Assembly: GCA_902510635.1 (NCBI GenBank)
Contig: CABXCB010000006.1
Location: forward strand, 1-34,424
Length of the DNA stretch: 34,424 nucleotides
Reading direction: 5' to 3'
Source: an uncultured Pelagibacteraceae bacterium
Lineage (GTDB): Bacteria; Pseudomonadota; Alphaproteobacteria; Pelagibacterales; Pelagibacteraceae
Position 1 is the first letter of the stretch. Each line of letters starts with the position of its first letter. The notes under the pieces are model-generated. The model ran no database searches, was not told the DNA's origin, and was given only the letters and a program-made list of their open reading frames with translations. Below, piece after piece: positions 9,749-20,242 of the stretch. The position numbers and the translations under genes are program-made.

Positions 9749-10369
9749 TTAATATAAATTTTGTGCTGCTACCATTGTTAACAACATTGGCAAAGAAAGA
9801 AGAGTATTGGTTCTAGATGCTATTAAAGCTTTTTTAGCTGCGATAGGTTTTTCTTCAGGTGTTGCTTCAACAATCCCTAACACTTTTTTTTGATTTGGCC
9901 ATATTATAAACCAAACATTAAAAGCCATGATTAGACCAAGCCACATACCAATACCTATAGCCGTATATTTACCTCCACCACTGCCAACACCTAATGTCAT
10001 TGCTTCATGAAGATATCCATTTAGATAAGCAACTAACAAGCCTGTAACAATTGTTACAAATGCAGCCCATCTAAACCAAAATAAAGCAGCTGGTGCTATA
10101 ACTTTTGTAATAGCTGGTTTATGTTCATCGCTAATTTTTGGCATATTTGGCACTTGGACAAAATTAAAATACCATAATAATCCTATCCACATAATTCCAG
10201 CAACAACATGAAAATATCTAAAAAACCAACTCCAAAAAAGTTGATCAAAAGCAAATCCGCCACCAGCAATAAATAAAAATAAAAACAATAATATTGCTAA
10301 AATTATTGAAGTATGAACTACTTTTGATAAAGATCCAAAAAAATCACTCATAAGTATATTTTTATACAC
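9749..10369 (-). CDS. PuuD-like (urate hydroxylase membrane domain) integral membrane protein
   Basis: 206 aa multi-TM; FFRYFHVVAGIMWIGLLWYFNFVQVPNMPK, AALFWFRWAAFVTIVTGLLVAY, GMWLGLIMAFNVWFIIWPNQKK resemble the PuuD/DUF989 membrane domain; no cytochrome c domain. Confidence 0.65.
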   Translation of the reverse strand: MYKNILMSDFFGSLSKVVHTSIILAILLFLFLFIAGGGFAFDQLFWSWFFRYFHVVAGIMWIGLLWYFNFVQVPNMPKISDEHKPAITKVIAPAALFWFRWAAFVTIVTGLLVAYLNGYLHEAMTLGVGSGGGKYTAIGIGMWLGLIMAFNVWFIIWPNQKKVLGIVEATPEEKPIAAKKALIASRTNTLLSLPMLLTMVAAQNLY

Positions 10370-10385
10370 TAATAAAAAGTTTTTA

Positions 10386-13265
10386 TTAAGCTGTTTTTTT
10401 AAATTTATTGTTCAAAATATGTTTAAGAAATTGGCCTGTATAGCTTTCTTTTATGTTGCATATTTCTTCAGGCTTACCTTCTGCTACTATTTGACCACCT
10501 TTGATACCACCTTCTGGTCCCATGTCGACAATATAATCAGCTGTTTTTATTACATCTAGATTGTGCTCTATAACTACCACACTATTTCCTGTTGCAACAA
10601 AAGTATGTAAAATTTCTAATAATTTTTTAATATCATGTTGATGTAATCCTGTTGTTGGTTCGTCTAAAATATACATGGTTCTACCAGTTGATCTTTTTGA
10701 CAGTTCTTTTGCAAGTTTAATTCTTTGAGCCTCTCCTCCAGAAAGAGTTGTAGCTTGTTGACCAATTTTTATATAACCAAGTCCAACCTTTTTTAATGTT
10801 AATAATTTAGACCTTATATTAGAAATATTTTCAAAATAATTACATCCTTCATCAACAGTCATATTTAAAACATCAGCAATACTTTTATCTTTAAATTTTA
10901 CTTCCAAAGTTTCTCTATTATATCTTGTTCCTTTACATTCATCACATTGAATATAAACATCTGGTAAAAAATGCATTTCGTATGTAATTACCCCATCACC
11001 TTCACATGCTTCACACCGTCCACCTTTAACATTGAATGAAAACCTTCCAGGTTTGTATCCTCTAGTTTTAGATTCAGGTAAAGCTGTAAACCAATCTCTT
11101 ATTGGTCCAAATGCTCCTGTATATGTTGCAGGATTTGATCTAGGTGTTCTGCCAATTGGCGATTGATCTATATCAATTACTTTATCAATTAATTCAATAC
11201 CTTTAAAACCTTTAAATGGCATTGGTATTTTTCTTGATTTATTATTATTTAATGTAAGATTTAAAGCATTATATAAAGTTTGTAGAACCATTGTCGATTT
11301 TCCACTTCCCGAAACTCCAGTTACACAAGTAAGACTTCCTAAAGGAATTTTAAAATTAACATTTTTTAAATTATTACCAGTTGCACCATTAATTTCTAAA
11401 AATCTTCCATTTTTTGCAAGTCTTCTATTTTTTGGTATTGGTATAAAAAATTTATGAGATAAATATTTTCCTGTTATACTTTTTTCACTTTTTTTAATAT
11501 CTTCATAACTTCCTTCAACAATAACTTCTCCACCATTATTTCCTGCTTCCGGTCCTAGATCTATAATATGATCTGCATTTTCCATAGTTTCAGTATCATG
11601 TTCTACGACTATTACAGTATTTCCTAGATCTCTTAATCTTTTTAAGGCATTTATCAATTTTACATTATCTTTTTGATGCAATCCAATTGAAGGCTCATCT
11701 AAAACATATAAAACACCAGTAAGACCAGAACCTATTTGTGAGGCTAATCTTATTCTTTGAGATTCACCGCCTGATAACGTTCCTGATTCCCTAGAAAGTG
11801 TAAGATAATCAAGACCAACGTTTAATAAAAAATCTAGTCTTTCATTGATTTCTTTTAAAATATATTCAGCAATTTTTAATTGTTTACTATTTAACTTTTT
11901 TTCTAATGATTTAAACCACTCTATAGAATCTAGTATTGATTTTTCTGTTATTTCACTAATATTAAAATTATCAATTTTAACACATAAAGCCTCTTCTTTT
12001 AACCTATAACCATTGCATCTTTCACATTTAGTATCAGATTGATATTGTGAAATTTCTTCTCTTTTCCAATCACTGTCCGTTTCCAGGTATCTTCTCTCTA
12101 GATTATTTATTACACCTTCAAATGTTTTTTTATGTGAATATTTTTCATATCCATCATCGTAAGTAAATTTTATTTCTTCATCATCAGATCCATAAAGAAT
12201 TATATCTTTAATTTTTTTTGGTAATCTTTCCCATTTTTGATCCATTGGAAAATTATAATGTTTTGAAAGTGATGATAATGTTTGTGCATAATATAAAGTT
12301 GTGGTTTTTGCCCATGGCAAAATTGCTCCATCAGCAATTGTTTTTTTTTCATTAGGCACAACTAGATTTGGATCAACATTCAATTTTACTCCTATACCGT
12401 CACATTCTTCACACGCTCCATAGGGACTATTAAAAGAAAATAATCTTGGTTCAATTTCTTCAATCGTAAAACCACTTTCTGGACAAGCAAATTTTGTTGA
12501 AAATATAATTTTTTCTATTTTTCTAAATTTTTTAGGCAACGTTTCATTTTCGTATTCTACAAACAATAAACCGTTTGCTAAATTTACTGCTGTTTCTACA
12601 CTTTCTGCTAATCTATTACCTAAAGATGAGTTTATTACAATACGATCTACCAAAACCGATAAATCATGCTTAATTTTTTTGTTTAATTCAGGAACATTAT
12701 CAATTTCATATAATTTATTATCTATTTTAATTTTTCTGAAACCTCTTTTTTTGTAAGATAAAATATCTTTTTTATATTCACCCTTACGTCCTCTAACTAC
12801 AGGTGCATATAAATAAATGGTTGATTTTTTTTGGTAATTCTTTAATTTTATCTACAATTTGACTTATAGTTTGTGAGGTTATGGGTTTTCCTGTAAATGG
12901 AGAGTAGGGAACACCTGCTCTAGCATACAATACTCTCATATAATCATAAATTTCAGTCACAGTAGCTACAGTTGATCTTGGATTCTTGGAAGTATTTTTT
13001 TTTGTTCTATTGATATAGCAGGACTAAGACCTTCGATTAAATCAACTTTGGGTTTTTTCATTTTATCCAAAAATTGTCTCGCGTATGCAGACAAGCTTTC
13101 CACATATCTTCTTTGTCCTTCTGCATATATAGTATCAAATGCTAATGATGATTTTCCAGACCCAGAAAGACCAGTTATAACAATAAATTTATCTTTTGGA
13201 ATTTCTACAGAAATATTCTTTAAATTATGTTCTTTTGCACCTTTAATAACTATCTTTTTGATCAT
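10386..13265 (-). pseudogene. uvrA: excinuclease ABC subunit A, reading frame interrupted by two homopolymer indels (possible sequencing error or slippage site)
   Basis: N-terminal ORF 12966..13265 ([66 protein letters not shown]) and C-terminal ORF 10386..12653 (two ABC signatures, zinc-finger motifs, [19 protein letters not shown]). The gap translates in a second frame as [57 protein letters not shown], then returns to the original frame as [29 protein letters not shown]. Confidence 0.92.
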
Positions 13266-13355
13266 ATTTTTGGTTGCTTTATTTTAATTAAATTAATATT
13301 CAAGTAAAATTGTGATATATATATATAAAAATCAAATCAAAAAAATTTAAATTTT

Positions 13356-13805
13356 ATGGCAGGTAGCTTAAATAAAGTATTATTGATAGGGCGTTTAGGC
13401 GCAGACCCAGAAATAAAACAAATGGTCAATGGTAAAAGTGTGGCCAGGTTGAGTTTGGCAACAAGTCAAACATGGAAGGATAAAAATACTGGTGAAAAAA
13501 AAGAAAAAACTGAATGGCACAGAATAGTTGTTTTTAATGAAGGTCTTGTAAATGTTGTTCAACAATATTTGAAAAAAGGAGCTCAAGTTTATATAGAAGG
13601 TCAAATTTCAACTAGAAAGTGGAAAGATGAAAAAAGTGGTCAAGATAAGTATTCAACAGAAGTTGTGATTCAAGGATTTAATTCTTCATTAACTATGCTT
13701 GGTGGTGGTGGTCAAAATTCTATTTCTTCTGAAGAAAATAAACAGAAATTCGACCAAGATTCACAATCGCCCCAAAACGAATTGGATGACGATATTCCAT
13801 TTTAG
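13356..13805 (+). CDS. ssb: single-stranded DNA-binding protein
   Basis: [21 protein letters not shown]...[39 protein letters not shown]-terminal DDDIPF; divergent from uvrA as is common. Confidence 0.97.
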   Translation: MAGSLNKVLLIGRLGADPEIKQMVNGKSVARLSLATSQTWKDKNTGEKKEKTEWHRIVVFNEGLVNVVQQYLKKGAQVYIEGQISTRKWKDEKSGQDKYSTEVVIQGFNSSLTMLGGGGQNSISSEENKQKFDQDSQSPQNELDDDIPF

Positions 13806-13810
13806 TTTTT

Positions 13811-16390
13811 ATGCAAAAAGACGAAATTTCTAATAATCAAAATATAACATCAATATCGATGTATGATGAAATGAGTTCATCATATTTATCGTATGCTATG
13901 AGCGTTATAATTAGTAGAGCTCTACCTGATATAAGGGATGGACTAAAACCTGTGCATAGAAGAATAATTTTTGCAATGCACAAAGGAGGTTTTGATTGGT
14001 CAAAACAATTTAGAAAATCTGCAAGAATAGTTGGAGATGTAATTGGTAAATACCATCCTCATGGAGACCAAGCTGTCTATGATGCTTTAGTTAGAATGGT
14101 ACAAGATTTTTCGATGAGTTTACCTCTTATAGATGGTCAAGGAAACTTTGGTTCTATAGATGGAGATCCTCCTGCTGCAATGAGATATACTGAAACAAGA
14201 TTATCTAAAATTTCACAATTTTTAATTGATGACATTGATAAAGATACAGTTTTATTTAAAAATAACTATGATGAAACTGAAAGAGAGCCGACTGTTCTAC
14301 CTGCGCAGTATCCAAATTTACTTGTCAATGGTGCTGGCGGTATTGCCGTAGGCATGGCCACAAGTATACCTCCGCATAATCTAGGTGAAGTAATAGAAGG
14401 AACTCTTGCATTGATAGATAACAAAGATATTAAAATTAATGATTTAATGAAACATATACCCGGTCCAGACTTTCCTACAGGTGGTGTTATTATTGGAAAA
14501 AATATTATTAAGGAAGGTTACAAAACTGGAAGAGGTTCATTTAAAATAAGAGGTGAAATTCAAGTAGAAAATTTAAAAAATAATAGAGATAGACTTGTAA
14601 TTACCTCTATACCATATCAAGTAAACAAATCAGTTTTGAATGAAAAAATAGCAGATCTTGTTAGAGAAAAAAAAATTGAAGGTATAAAAGATATACGTGA
14701 TGAATCAAATAGAGAAGGTATTAGAGTTGCAATAGATTTAAAATCTGGTGTAGAACCTGAGACAATTAAAAGACAATTATACAAATTCACCTCTATTGAA
14801 AGTTCTTTTGGTTTCAACACTTTAGCAATTGTCAAAAATAAACCAAAGAATTGTAATCTTAAAGAATTTCTAGAACAATTTTTAATTTTTAGAGAAGATG
14901 TAGTAATCAAAAAAACAAAATTTGATTTAAAAAAAGCTGAAGATAGAGCTCATATTTTGATTGGATTATCTATTTCTGTTGAAAATTTAGATAAAGTTAT
15001 TAAAATTATCAGATCTTCAAAATCACCTGATGAAGCAAAAAAAGTTCTTCTAAAAAATAAATGGAAAAGTACAAAATCACAAAAATTTATTAAATTAATA
15101 GAAAATAAAAAAAATCTATTACATTATACGCTGACTGAACCTCAGGTAAATGCTATTTTAGAACTAAGACTTCAAAAATTAACTGCTCTTGGAATTAATG
15201 AAATAGAAATGGAAATTAATAAGTTATCTAACTTAATTATAAACTATAAAAAAATACTGAATTCTAAAAAAGAATTACTTAAAGTAATAAGCAACGAACT
15301 TAAAATGATAAAAGAAAAGTTTTCAGTCCCAAGAAGAACCCAAATAATTGACGCAGTGTTAAATTATGATATTGAAGAAACTATTCAGAAAGAAAGTGTA
15401 ATTATTACTGTTACATTACAAGGTTACATAAAAAGGGGAGCCCTTAATACTTTAAAACAACAAAAAAGAGGCGGTAAAGGCAAAACTGGAATAGTCACAA
15501 GAGAAGAAGACTCTGTGGTTCAAACATTATCAGTTAATACTCATACGCAGGTATTATTTTTTTCTACAGAAGGTTTGGTTTATCGTATTAAATCATGGAA
15601 AATACCTGAAGGATCTTTAAGTTCAAGAGGTAAATCATTATTTAATATTTTACCTTTAAAAAACCATCAATCAATTAGTTCTATCATGCCATATCCTGAT
15701 CAAAACACTGACTCTAAAGGTATGTATATTATTTTTGCAACATCAAACGGCAAAATTAGGAAAAATAACCTAGAAGATTTTTCTTCAATAAACACTTCAG
15801 GCAAAATTGCAATGAAACTTGATAGTAATGATAAAATAGTAGGAGTAAAAATTTGTAAAGATGATCAAGATATTATTTTAAGCACAAAATTAGGAAAATG
15901 CATTAGATTTGAATCAAAAAAACTTAGAGTTTTTAAAGGGAGATCATCAAAAGGTATAAGAGGTATTAATTTACATGATAATGACAATATTGTTTCATTA
16001 TCAATAATTAATCATGAAAATATTAAGAAAAATGGAAAATTAAATAATAATGAAAAATCTGAATTAAAAGCTAAAGAAAAGTTCATATTATCAATAACTG
16101 AAAATGGTTTTGGTAAAAGAACAGATCATAATGATTATAGAGTTACTAACAGAGGTGGTAAAGGAATTATAGGAATAATTAATTCCTCTAGAAATGGTAA
16201 TGTATCATCTTCATTCCCAGTTAATGAAGGTGATGAGATATTAATTTCCACAAACAGAGGTAGAGTTATTAGAACTGCTGTAAAAGAAATAAGAATTGCA
16301 GGTAGAAATACTCAAGGTGTTAGAATAATCAAACTTTCTGGTGAGGAAAAAGTAGTTTCAGCAATTAAAATTGATGATAATTTACTTTAA
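13811..16390 (+). CDS. gyrA: DNA gyrase subunit A
   Basis: [61 protein letters not shown]; GyrA-box-like QQKRGGKG. Confidence 0.96.
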   Translation: MQKDEISNNQNITSISMYDEMSSSYLSYAMSVIISRALPDIRDGLKPVHRRIIFAMHKGGFDWSKQFRKSARIVGDVIGKYHPHGDQAVYDALVRMVQDFSMSLPLIDGQGNFGSIDGDPPAAMRYTETRLSKISQFLIDDIDKDTVLFKNNYDETEREPTVLPAQYPNLLVNGAGGIAVGMATSIPPHNLGEVIEGTLALIDNKDIKINDLMKHIPGPDFPTGGVIIGKNIIKEGYKTGRGSFKIRGEIQVENLKNNRDRLVITSIPYQVNKSVLNEKIADLVREKKIEGIKDIRDESNREGIRVAIDLKSGVEPETIKRQLYKFTSIESSFGFNTLAIVKNKPKNCNLKEFLEQFLIFREDVVIKKTKFDLKKAEDRAHILIGLSISVENLDKVIKIIRSSKSPDEAKKVLLKNKWKSTKSQKFIKLIENKKNLLHYTLTEPQVNAILELRLQKLTALGINEIEMEINKLSNLIINYKKILNSKKELLKVISNELKMIKEKFSVPRRTQIIDAVLNYDIEETIQKESVIITVTLQGYIKRGALNTLKQQKRGGKGKTGIVTREEDSVVQTLSVNTHTQVLFFSTEGLVYRIKSWKIPEGSLSSRGKSLFNILPLKNHQSISSIMPYPDQNTDSKGMYIIFATSNGKIRKNNLEDFSSINTSGKIAMKLDSNDKIVGVKICKDDQDIILSTKLGKCIRFESKKLRVFKGRSSKGIRGINLHDNDNIVSLSIINHENIKKNGKLNNNEKSELKAKEKFILSITENGFGKRTDHNDYRVTNRGGKGIIGIINSSRNGNVSSSFPVNEGDEILISTNRGRVIRTAVKEIRIAGRNTQGVRIIKLSGEEKVVSAIKIDDNLL

Positions 16391-16884
16391 TGAAAAAAAC
16401 TGCAATTTATCCTGGTACTTTTGACCCAATAACTTATGGTCATATTGATGTAATTCAAAAATCTTTAAAAATTTTTGATAAAATTATTGTTGCTATATCT
16501 GATGGTAAGCAAAAAAACCATTTATTTTCTATTAATGAGAGAATTGAATTAGTTAACAAAGCACTTTTTTCTGATCTTAAATTTAATAAAAATAATATAA
16601 AAGTTATTTCCTTCAACTCTCTTACTACCGAATTATGCAAAAAATATAACTCAAAAATTATATTGAGAGGATTAAGAGCTGCATCTGATTTTGAATATGA
16701 ATTTCAATTAGCTGGAATGAATAGAAAACTTAATAGTGACATTGAAACAATTTTTTTAATGTCTGATGTTAAAAATCAAATTATTTCTTCGAGGTTAATA
16801 AAGGAAATTGCCGAACTTAAAGGAGATATTAAAAAATTTACAACCAAGACTACAATTAATTCATTAAAGAAAAAATATGAATAA
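16390..16884 (+). CDS. coaD: phosphopantetheine adenylyltransferase
   Basis: AIYPGTFDPITYGHIDVIQKSLKIFDKIIVAI; ILRGLRAASDFEYEFQLAGMNRKL; SSRLIKEIAELKGDI. Confidence 0.97.
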   Translation: MKKTAIYPGTFDPITYGHIDVIQKSLKIFDKIIVAISDGKQKNHLFSINERIELVNKALFSDLKFNKNNIKVISFNSLTTELCKKYNSKIILRGLRAASDFEYEFQLAGMNRKLNSDIETIFLMSDVKNQIISSRLIKEIAELKGDIKKFTTKTTINSLKKKYE

Positions 16885-17437
16885 ATATCTAGTTTTTATA
16901 ATATTTATTATTAACTTGGTATTTTTTAATAATGCTAATTCAAAGGAGAATATAATGATTTTAAAGCTTAAAACTGGAGATGTAAAAATTGAATTATTTC
17001 CTGATGTTGCACCTAAACATGTAGAAAGAATAAAAAAACTCGCTAATGACGGATTGTACGATAATGTAGTTTTTCATAGAGTGATAGATGGATTTATGGC
17101 ACAAACAGGAGATGTTAAATTTGGAAATTCATCTTCGAATAATTTTGATTTAAGAAGAGCTGGTACCGGAGCTTCTGATCTACCAGATCTACCAGCTGAA
17201 TTTAGTGATCTGCCTCATGAAAAAGGAACTGTTTCTATGGCAAGATCATCTGATCCAAATAGTGCGAATAGTCAATTTTTTATTTGTTTTCAACAAGCAC
17301 CACATTTAGATAGAAATTACACTGTGTTTGGAAAAGTTATTGAAGGTATGGAACACGTTAATAAAATCAAAAAAGGTGATGGTCAAAGTGGTTCTGTTTC
17401 TGACCCAGATAAAATTATAAGTTTTAAATCTTTGTAA
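16877..17437 (+). CDS. peptidyl-prolyl cis-trans isomerase, cyclophilin type, with N-terminal signal-like segment
   Basis: MILKLKTGDVKIELFPDVAPKHVERIKKLANDGLYDNVVFHRVIDGFMAQTGD...GTVSMARSSDPNSANSQFFI; MNKYLVFIIFIINLVFFNNANS leader. Confidence 0.94.
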   Translation: MNKYLVFIIFIINLVFFNNANSKENIMILKLKTGDVKIELFPDVAPKHVERIKKLANDGLYDNVVFHRVIDGFMAQTGDVKFGNSSSNNFDLRRAGTGASDLPDLPAEFSDLPHEKGTVSMARSSDPNSANSQFFICFQQAPHLDRNYTVFGKVIEGMEHVNKIKKGDGQSGSVSDPDKIISFKSL

Positions 17438-17446
17438 TTATTATTA

Positions 17447-18559
17447 ATGACATTAAAAAAGTTTACTTTTAATGTTATTGAAAAAAATGAGCTAGCTAGA
17501 ACTGGTTTAATAGAAACTCATAGAGGAACTATTAATACACCAGTTTTTATGCCTGTAGGCACTCAAGCAACAGTTAAGGGTGCATTTATGAATGATATAA
17601 TTGAAGCTGGCAGTGAAATCATACTCTCAAATACTTATCATTTAATGCTTAGACCTGGTGTAAAAAGAATTGAGTTGTCTGGAGGTTTGCATCAATTCAT
17701 GAATTGTAAATTACCTATTCTGACTGATTCTGGTGGCTTTCAAGTAATGTCTTTATCTAAACTTAATAAAATAGATATAGAAAAGGGAGCAATATTTAAA
17801 TCACATATTGATGGTAAAGAATTTATTTTAAGCCCCGAGGAAAGTATAAGTGTTCAAAAGTCTCTTAATTCAGATATTTTAATGGTAATGGATGAATGTC
17901 CAAAAAATAGTAATGATTACAAAAAGATTAAAAAATCTATGGATTTATCAATGTATTGGGCTGATAGATCAAAAAAGGCATTTGGAGAAAATTCACATAA
18001 AGCTTTATTCGGAATAGTTCAAGGAGGCTTGTTTAAAGATTTAAGAATTAGCTCACTAGAACAGTTGATAAATATTGATTTTGATGGATATGCTGTTGGT
18101 GGTTTAGCGGTAGGGGAGAGTCAAAAAGAAATGTTTGAAGTTTTAGATAATATAACAAAAATAATGCCTAAGGATAAGCCAAGATATTTAATGGGTGTAG
18201 GTACACCATCTGATATATTGGGTGCAGTAAAAAGAGGTATTGATATGTTTGATTGTGTTTTACCAACTCGTTCAGGAAGAACAGGCTTAGCTTTCACTTG
18301 GAATGGAAGAATAAATATAAGAAATTCTAAGTATAAAAATGATAGTAGGCCACTTGATGTAAATACAACTAAATTTGAATTAAATAGATATTCAAAAAAC
18401 TACTTAAATCATTTATTTAATACAAATGAGATGCTAGGATCAATGTTATTAACATTGCATAATATTAAATTTTACCATGAGTTAATGAGTGAAATTAAAA
18501 AAAATATTAAAAACGGTACATTTAATGAATTTCATGACAAATATATTAATAAACTTTAA
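17447..18559 (+). CDS. tgt: queuine tRNA-ribosyltransferase
   Basis: GTINTPVFMPVGTQATVKG, LTDSGGFQVMSLS, GIVQGGLFKDLR, YLMGVGTPSDILGAVKRGIDMFDCVLPTRSGR. Confidence 0.97.
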   Translation: MTLKKFTFNVIEKNELARTGLIETHRGTINTPVFMPVGTQATVKGAFMNDIIEAGSEIILSNTYHLMLRPGVKRIELSGGLHQFMNCKLPILTDSGGFQVMSLSKLNKIDIEKGAIFKSHIDGKEFILSPEESISVQKSLNSDILMVMDECPKNSNDYKKIKKSMDLSMYWADRSKKAFGENSHKALFGIVQGGLFKDLRISSLEQLINIDFDGYAVGGLAVGESQKEMFEVLDNITKIMPKDKPRYLMGVGTPSDILGAVKRGIDMFDCVLPTRSGRTGLAFTWNGRINIRNSKYKNDSRPLDVNTTKFELNRYSKNYLNHLFNTNEMLGSMLLTLHNIKFYHELMSEIKKNIKNGTFNEFHDKYINKL

Positions 18560-18568
18560 TATTTAAGA

Positions 18569-18596
18569 TTGATTAAGTAAAAAAAATCAATATAAG
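18569..18596 (+). promoter_or_regulatory. candidate sigma70-type promoter for tRNA-Lys: TTGATT (18569-18574), 16-bp spacer, TATAAG (18591-18596)
   Basis: Spacing and match are reasonable; -10 ends 10 nt before the tRNA 5' end. AT-rich background lowers confidence. Confidence 0.4.
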
Positions 18597-18606
18597 AAAC
18601 GACGTT

Positions 18607-18682
<76 letters not shown>

Positions 18683-18686
18683 TTTT

Positions 18687-19514
18687 TTATATTTCTTTTA
18701 TTGGTGGATAATTAATTATAACTTCATTCATCCATCCATTAAGTTTTTTAACTCTATTATCTGGTGATGGGTGTGTACTCATAAATTCTGGAGGTGTTTT
18801 TCCTTTGTGAGCTTCTTTCATTCTTTCCCAAATTTTAGGAGCTTCTCTAACGTCATAACCTGATAAAGAAGAAAATATTAATCCTAAATAATCGGCTTCA
18901 CTCTCTTGTTTTCTGCTGAAAGGATTTAAAATTCCTATTTGAGATAGTAATCCCACTGTATTCATTCCTGTTGTACGATTTATTGTTGAAAGCTTTCCTC
19001 CAGTTGCAATATCTATTATTTGAGTTCCTGTTTGGACTAACACGCTTGTACTTGCTCTTTCAACTGAATGTTTTGCTACAGCATGTGCTATTTCATGCCC
19101 CATAACAGAAGCAAGACCATTCGTATTTTTTGTTACTTCTAGAATTCCAGAATAAACAGCTATTTTTCCACCTGGCATGCACCATGCGTTTTTAACTTTA
19201 TCATTGTCTATTAAAATATATTCCCAGTCAAAACCATATGTAGGATTTTTCAAATTGGCCCTTTCAAAGTATTCGCTTATTGAATATTCCATTCTTTTAC
19301 CAATTTCTTTTATTTCGTTAAGTTTAGAAATATCAGTACTCAATTTTTCTTTTTGCTTTACTTGTTCATATATTTCTGCTGCTTTAGCATTAAGTTTCGA
19401 CTCTGGAATAAGTTTTAATTGTTTTCTATCTGTGATGGCAACTGAAGAACATGATGTTAATCCAATGGATAAACATCCACATCCAAGAACTTGTAAAAAA
19501 TATCTTCTATTCAT
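18687..19514 (-). CDS. M48-family zinc metalloprotease, lipoprotein-like N-terminus
   Basis: GHEIAHAVAKHSVERAS (HExxH), ESEADYLGLIFSSLSGYD; N-terminal ...LTSCSS lipobox-like. Confidence 0.92.
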   Translation of the reverse strand: MNRRYFLQVLGCGCLSIGLTSCSSVAITDRKQLKLIPESKLNAKAAEIYEQVKQKEKLSTDISKLNEIKEIGKRMEYSISEYFERANLKNPTYGFDWEYILIDNDKVKNAWCMPGGKIAVYSGILEVTKNTNGLASVMGHEIAHAVAKHSVERASTSVLVQTGTQIIDIATGGKLSTINRTTGMNTVGLLSQIGILNPFSRKQESEADYLGLIFSSLSGYDVREAPKIWERMKEAHKGKTPPEFMSTHPSPDNRVKKLNGWMNEVIINYPPIKEI

Positions 19515-19609
19515 TTATTTATTTTTGTCCATTTATCTAAATTGACTATAAACAACAACATTTAATCTACATGATAAGCTCGATTTAATCAAAATATTTG
19601 CTATATAGT

Positions 19610-20242
19610 ATGAAGTTTAAAATGACAAATAAAAGAAAAAAAAAAGCTTCTATAGTTGCTAGATTGAGAAATTATTTTATTACTGGAATAATTGTTTTGG
19701 TGCCAATAGGATTTACTTTGTATTTAACATTATTTTTAATATCAGTTTCTTCAAATCTAATACCTAAAGAAATCAATCCTAATAGTTATCTACCTTTTTC
19801 AATACCTGGAATAGAAATTGCACTATCAATAATTTTTATTACTTTAATCGGATTTATTTCTCTTTCTTTCATTGGAAAAAAAATTTTACAATTTATAAAT
19901 GATCTTTTAAAAAAAATACCTTTCCTTAGAACTATTTACGGTGCAATAGGTCAAATGACTGAAACTTTTGCAAATAAAAAAGGTAAAAAAAAAAGTGTAG
20001 TTTTAGTTCAATATCCAAGAAAGGGTATATGGGCAGTTGGTTTTGCTACTAAAGATAATAAAGGAGAAATTAGCAAAAAAACTAATGACAGTTTGGTCAA
20101 TGTTTTTGTACCAACTACACCAAACCCAACTAGTGGTTTTTTGTTAATGTTTCCAAAAAAAGATGTAATATATTTAGATATGACTTTTGAAGAAGCTTCA
20201 AAATTTATAGTCTCAGCTGGAACTTCTAATCCAAAAAATTAA
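19610..20242 (+). CDS. DUF502 family membrane protein
   Basis: RLRNYFITGIIVLVPIGFTLYLTLF...IPFLRTIYGAIGQMTETF...VLVQYPRKGIWAVGFAT...VFVPTTPNPTSGFLLMFPKKDVIYLDMTFEEASKFIVSAG. Supplied ORF begins at TTG 19598; ATG 19610 (or 19622) is a likelier start. Confidence 0.88.
   Translation: MKFKMTNKRKKKASIVARLRNYFITGIIVLVPIGFTLYLTLFLISVSSNLIPKEINPNSYLPFSIPGIEIALSIIFITLIGFISLSFIGKKILQFINDLLKKIPFLRTIYGAIGQMTETFANKKGKKKSVVLVQYPRKGIWAVGFATKDNKGEISKKTNDSLVNVFVPTTPNPTSGFLLMFPKKDVIYLDMTFEEASKFIVSAGTSNPKN

Noticed and set aside
12654-12965. Apparent intergenic gap between the two uvrA ORFs, possibly hiding a small gene or RNA
   Set aside because: It translates cleanly as the missing UvrA segment once the two A-tract shifts are taken into account.
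13048-13287. 79-aa plus-strand ORF opposite the uvrA start
   Set aside because: Antisense to the conserved UvrA Walker [13 protein letters not shown] region; no independent support.
13311-13328. TATATATATATA tract upstream of ssb as a regulatory element
   Set aside because: Simple AT repeat in an AT-rich divergent gap; no specific motif or spacing that supports a site.
17179-17196. 9-bp tandem duplication GATCTACCA x2 in the cyclophilin gene
   Set aside because: Encodes DLPDLP, part of a common family loop; in frame and not unusual enough to call.
19177-19545. 122-aa plus-strand ORF antisense to the M48 peptidase
   Set aside because: Shadow ORF; the minus-strand protein has an intact HExxH motif and lipoprotein leader.
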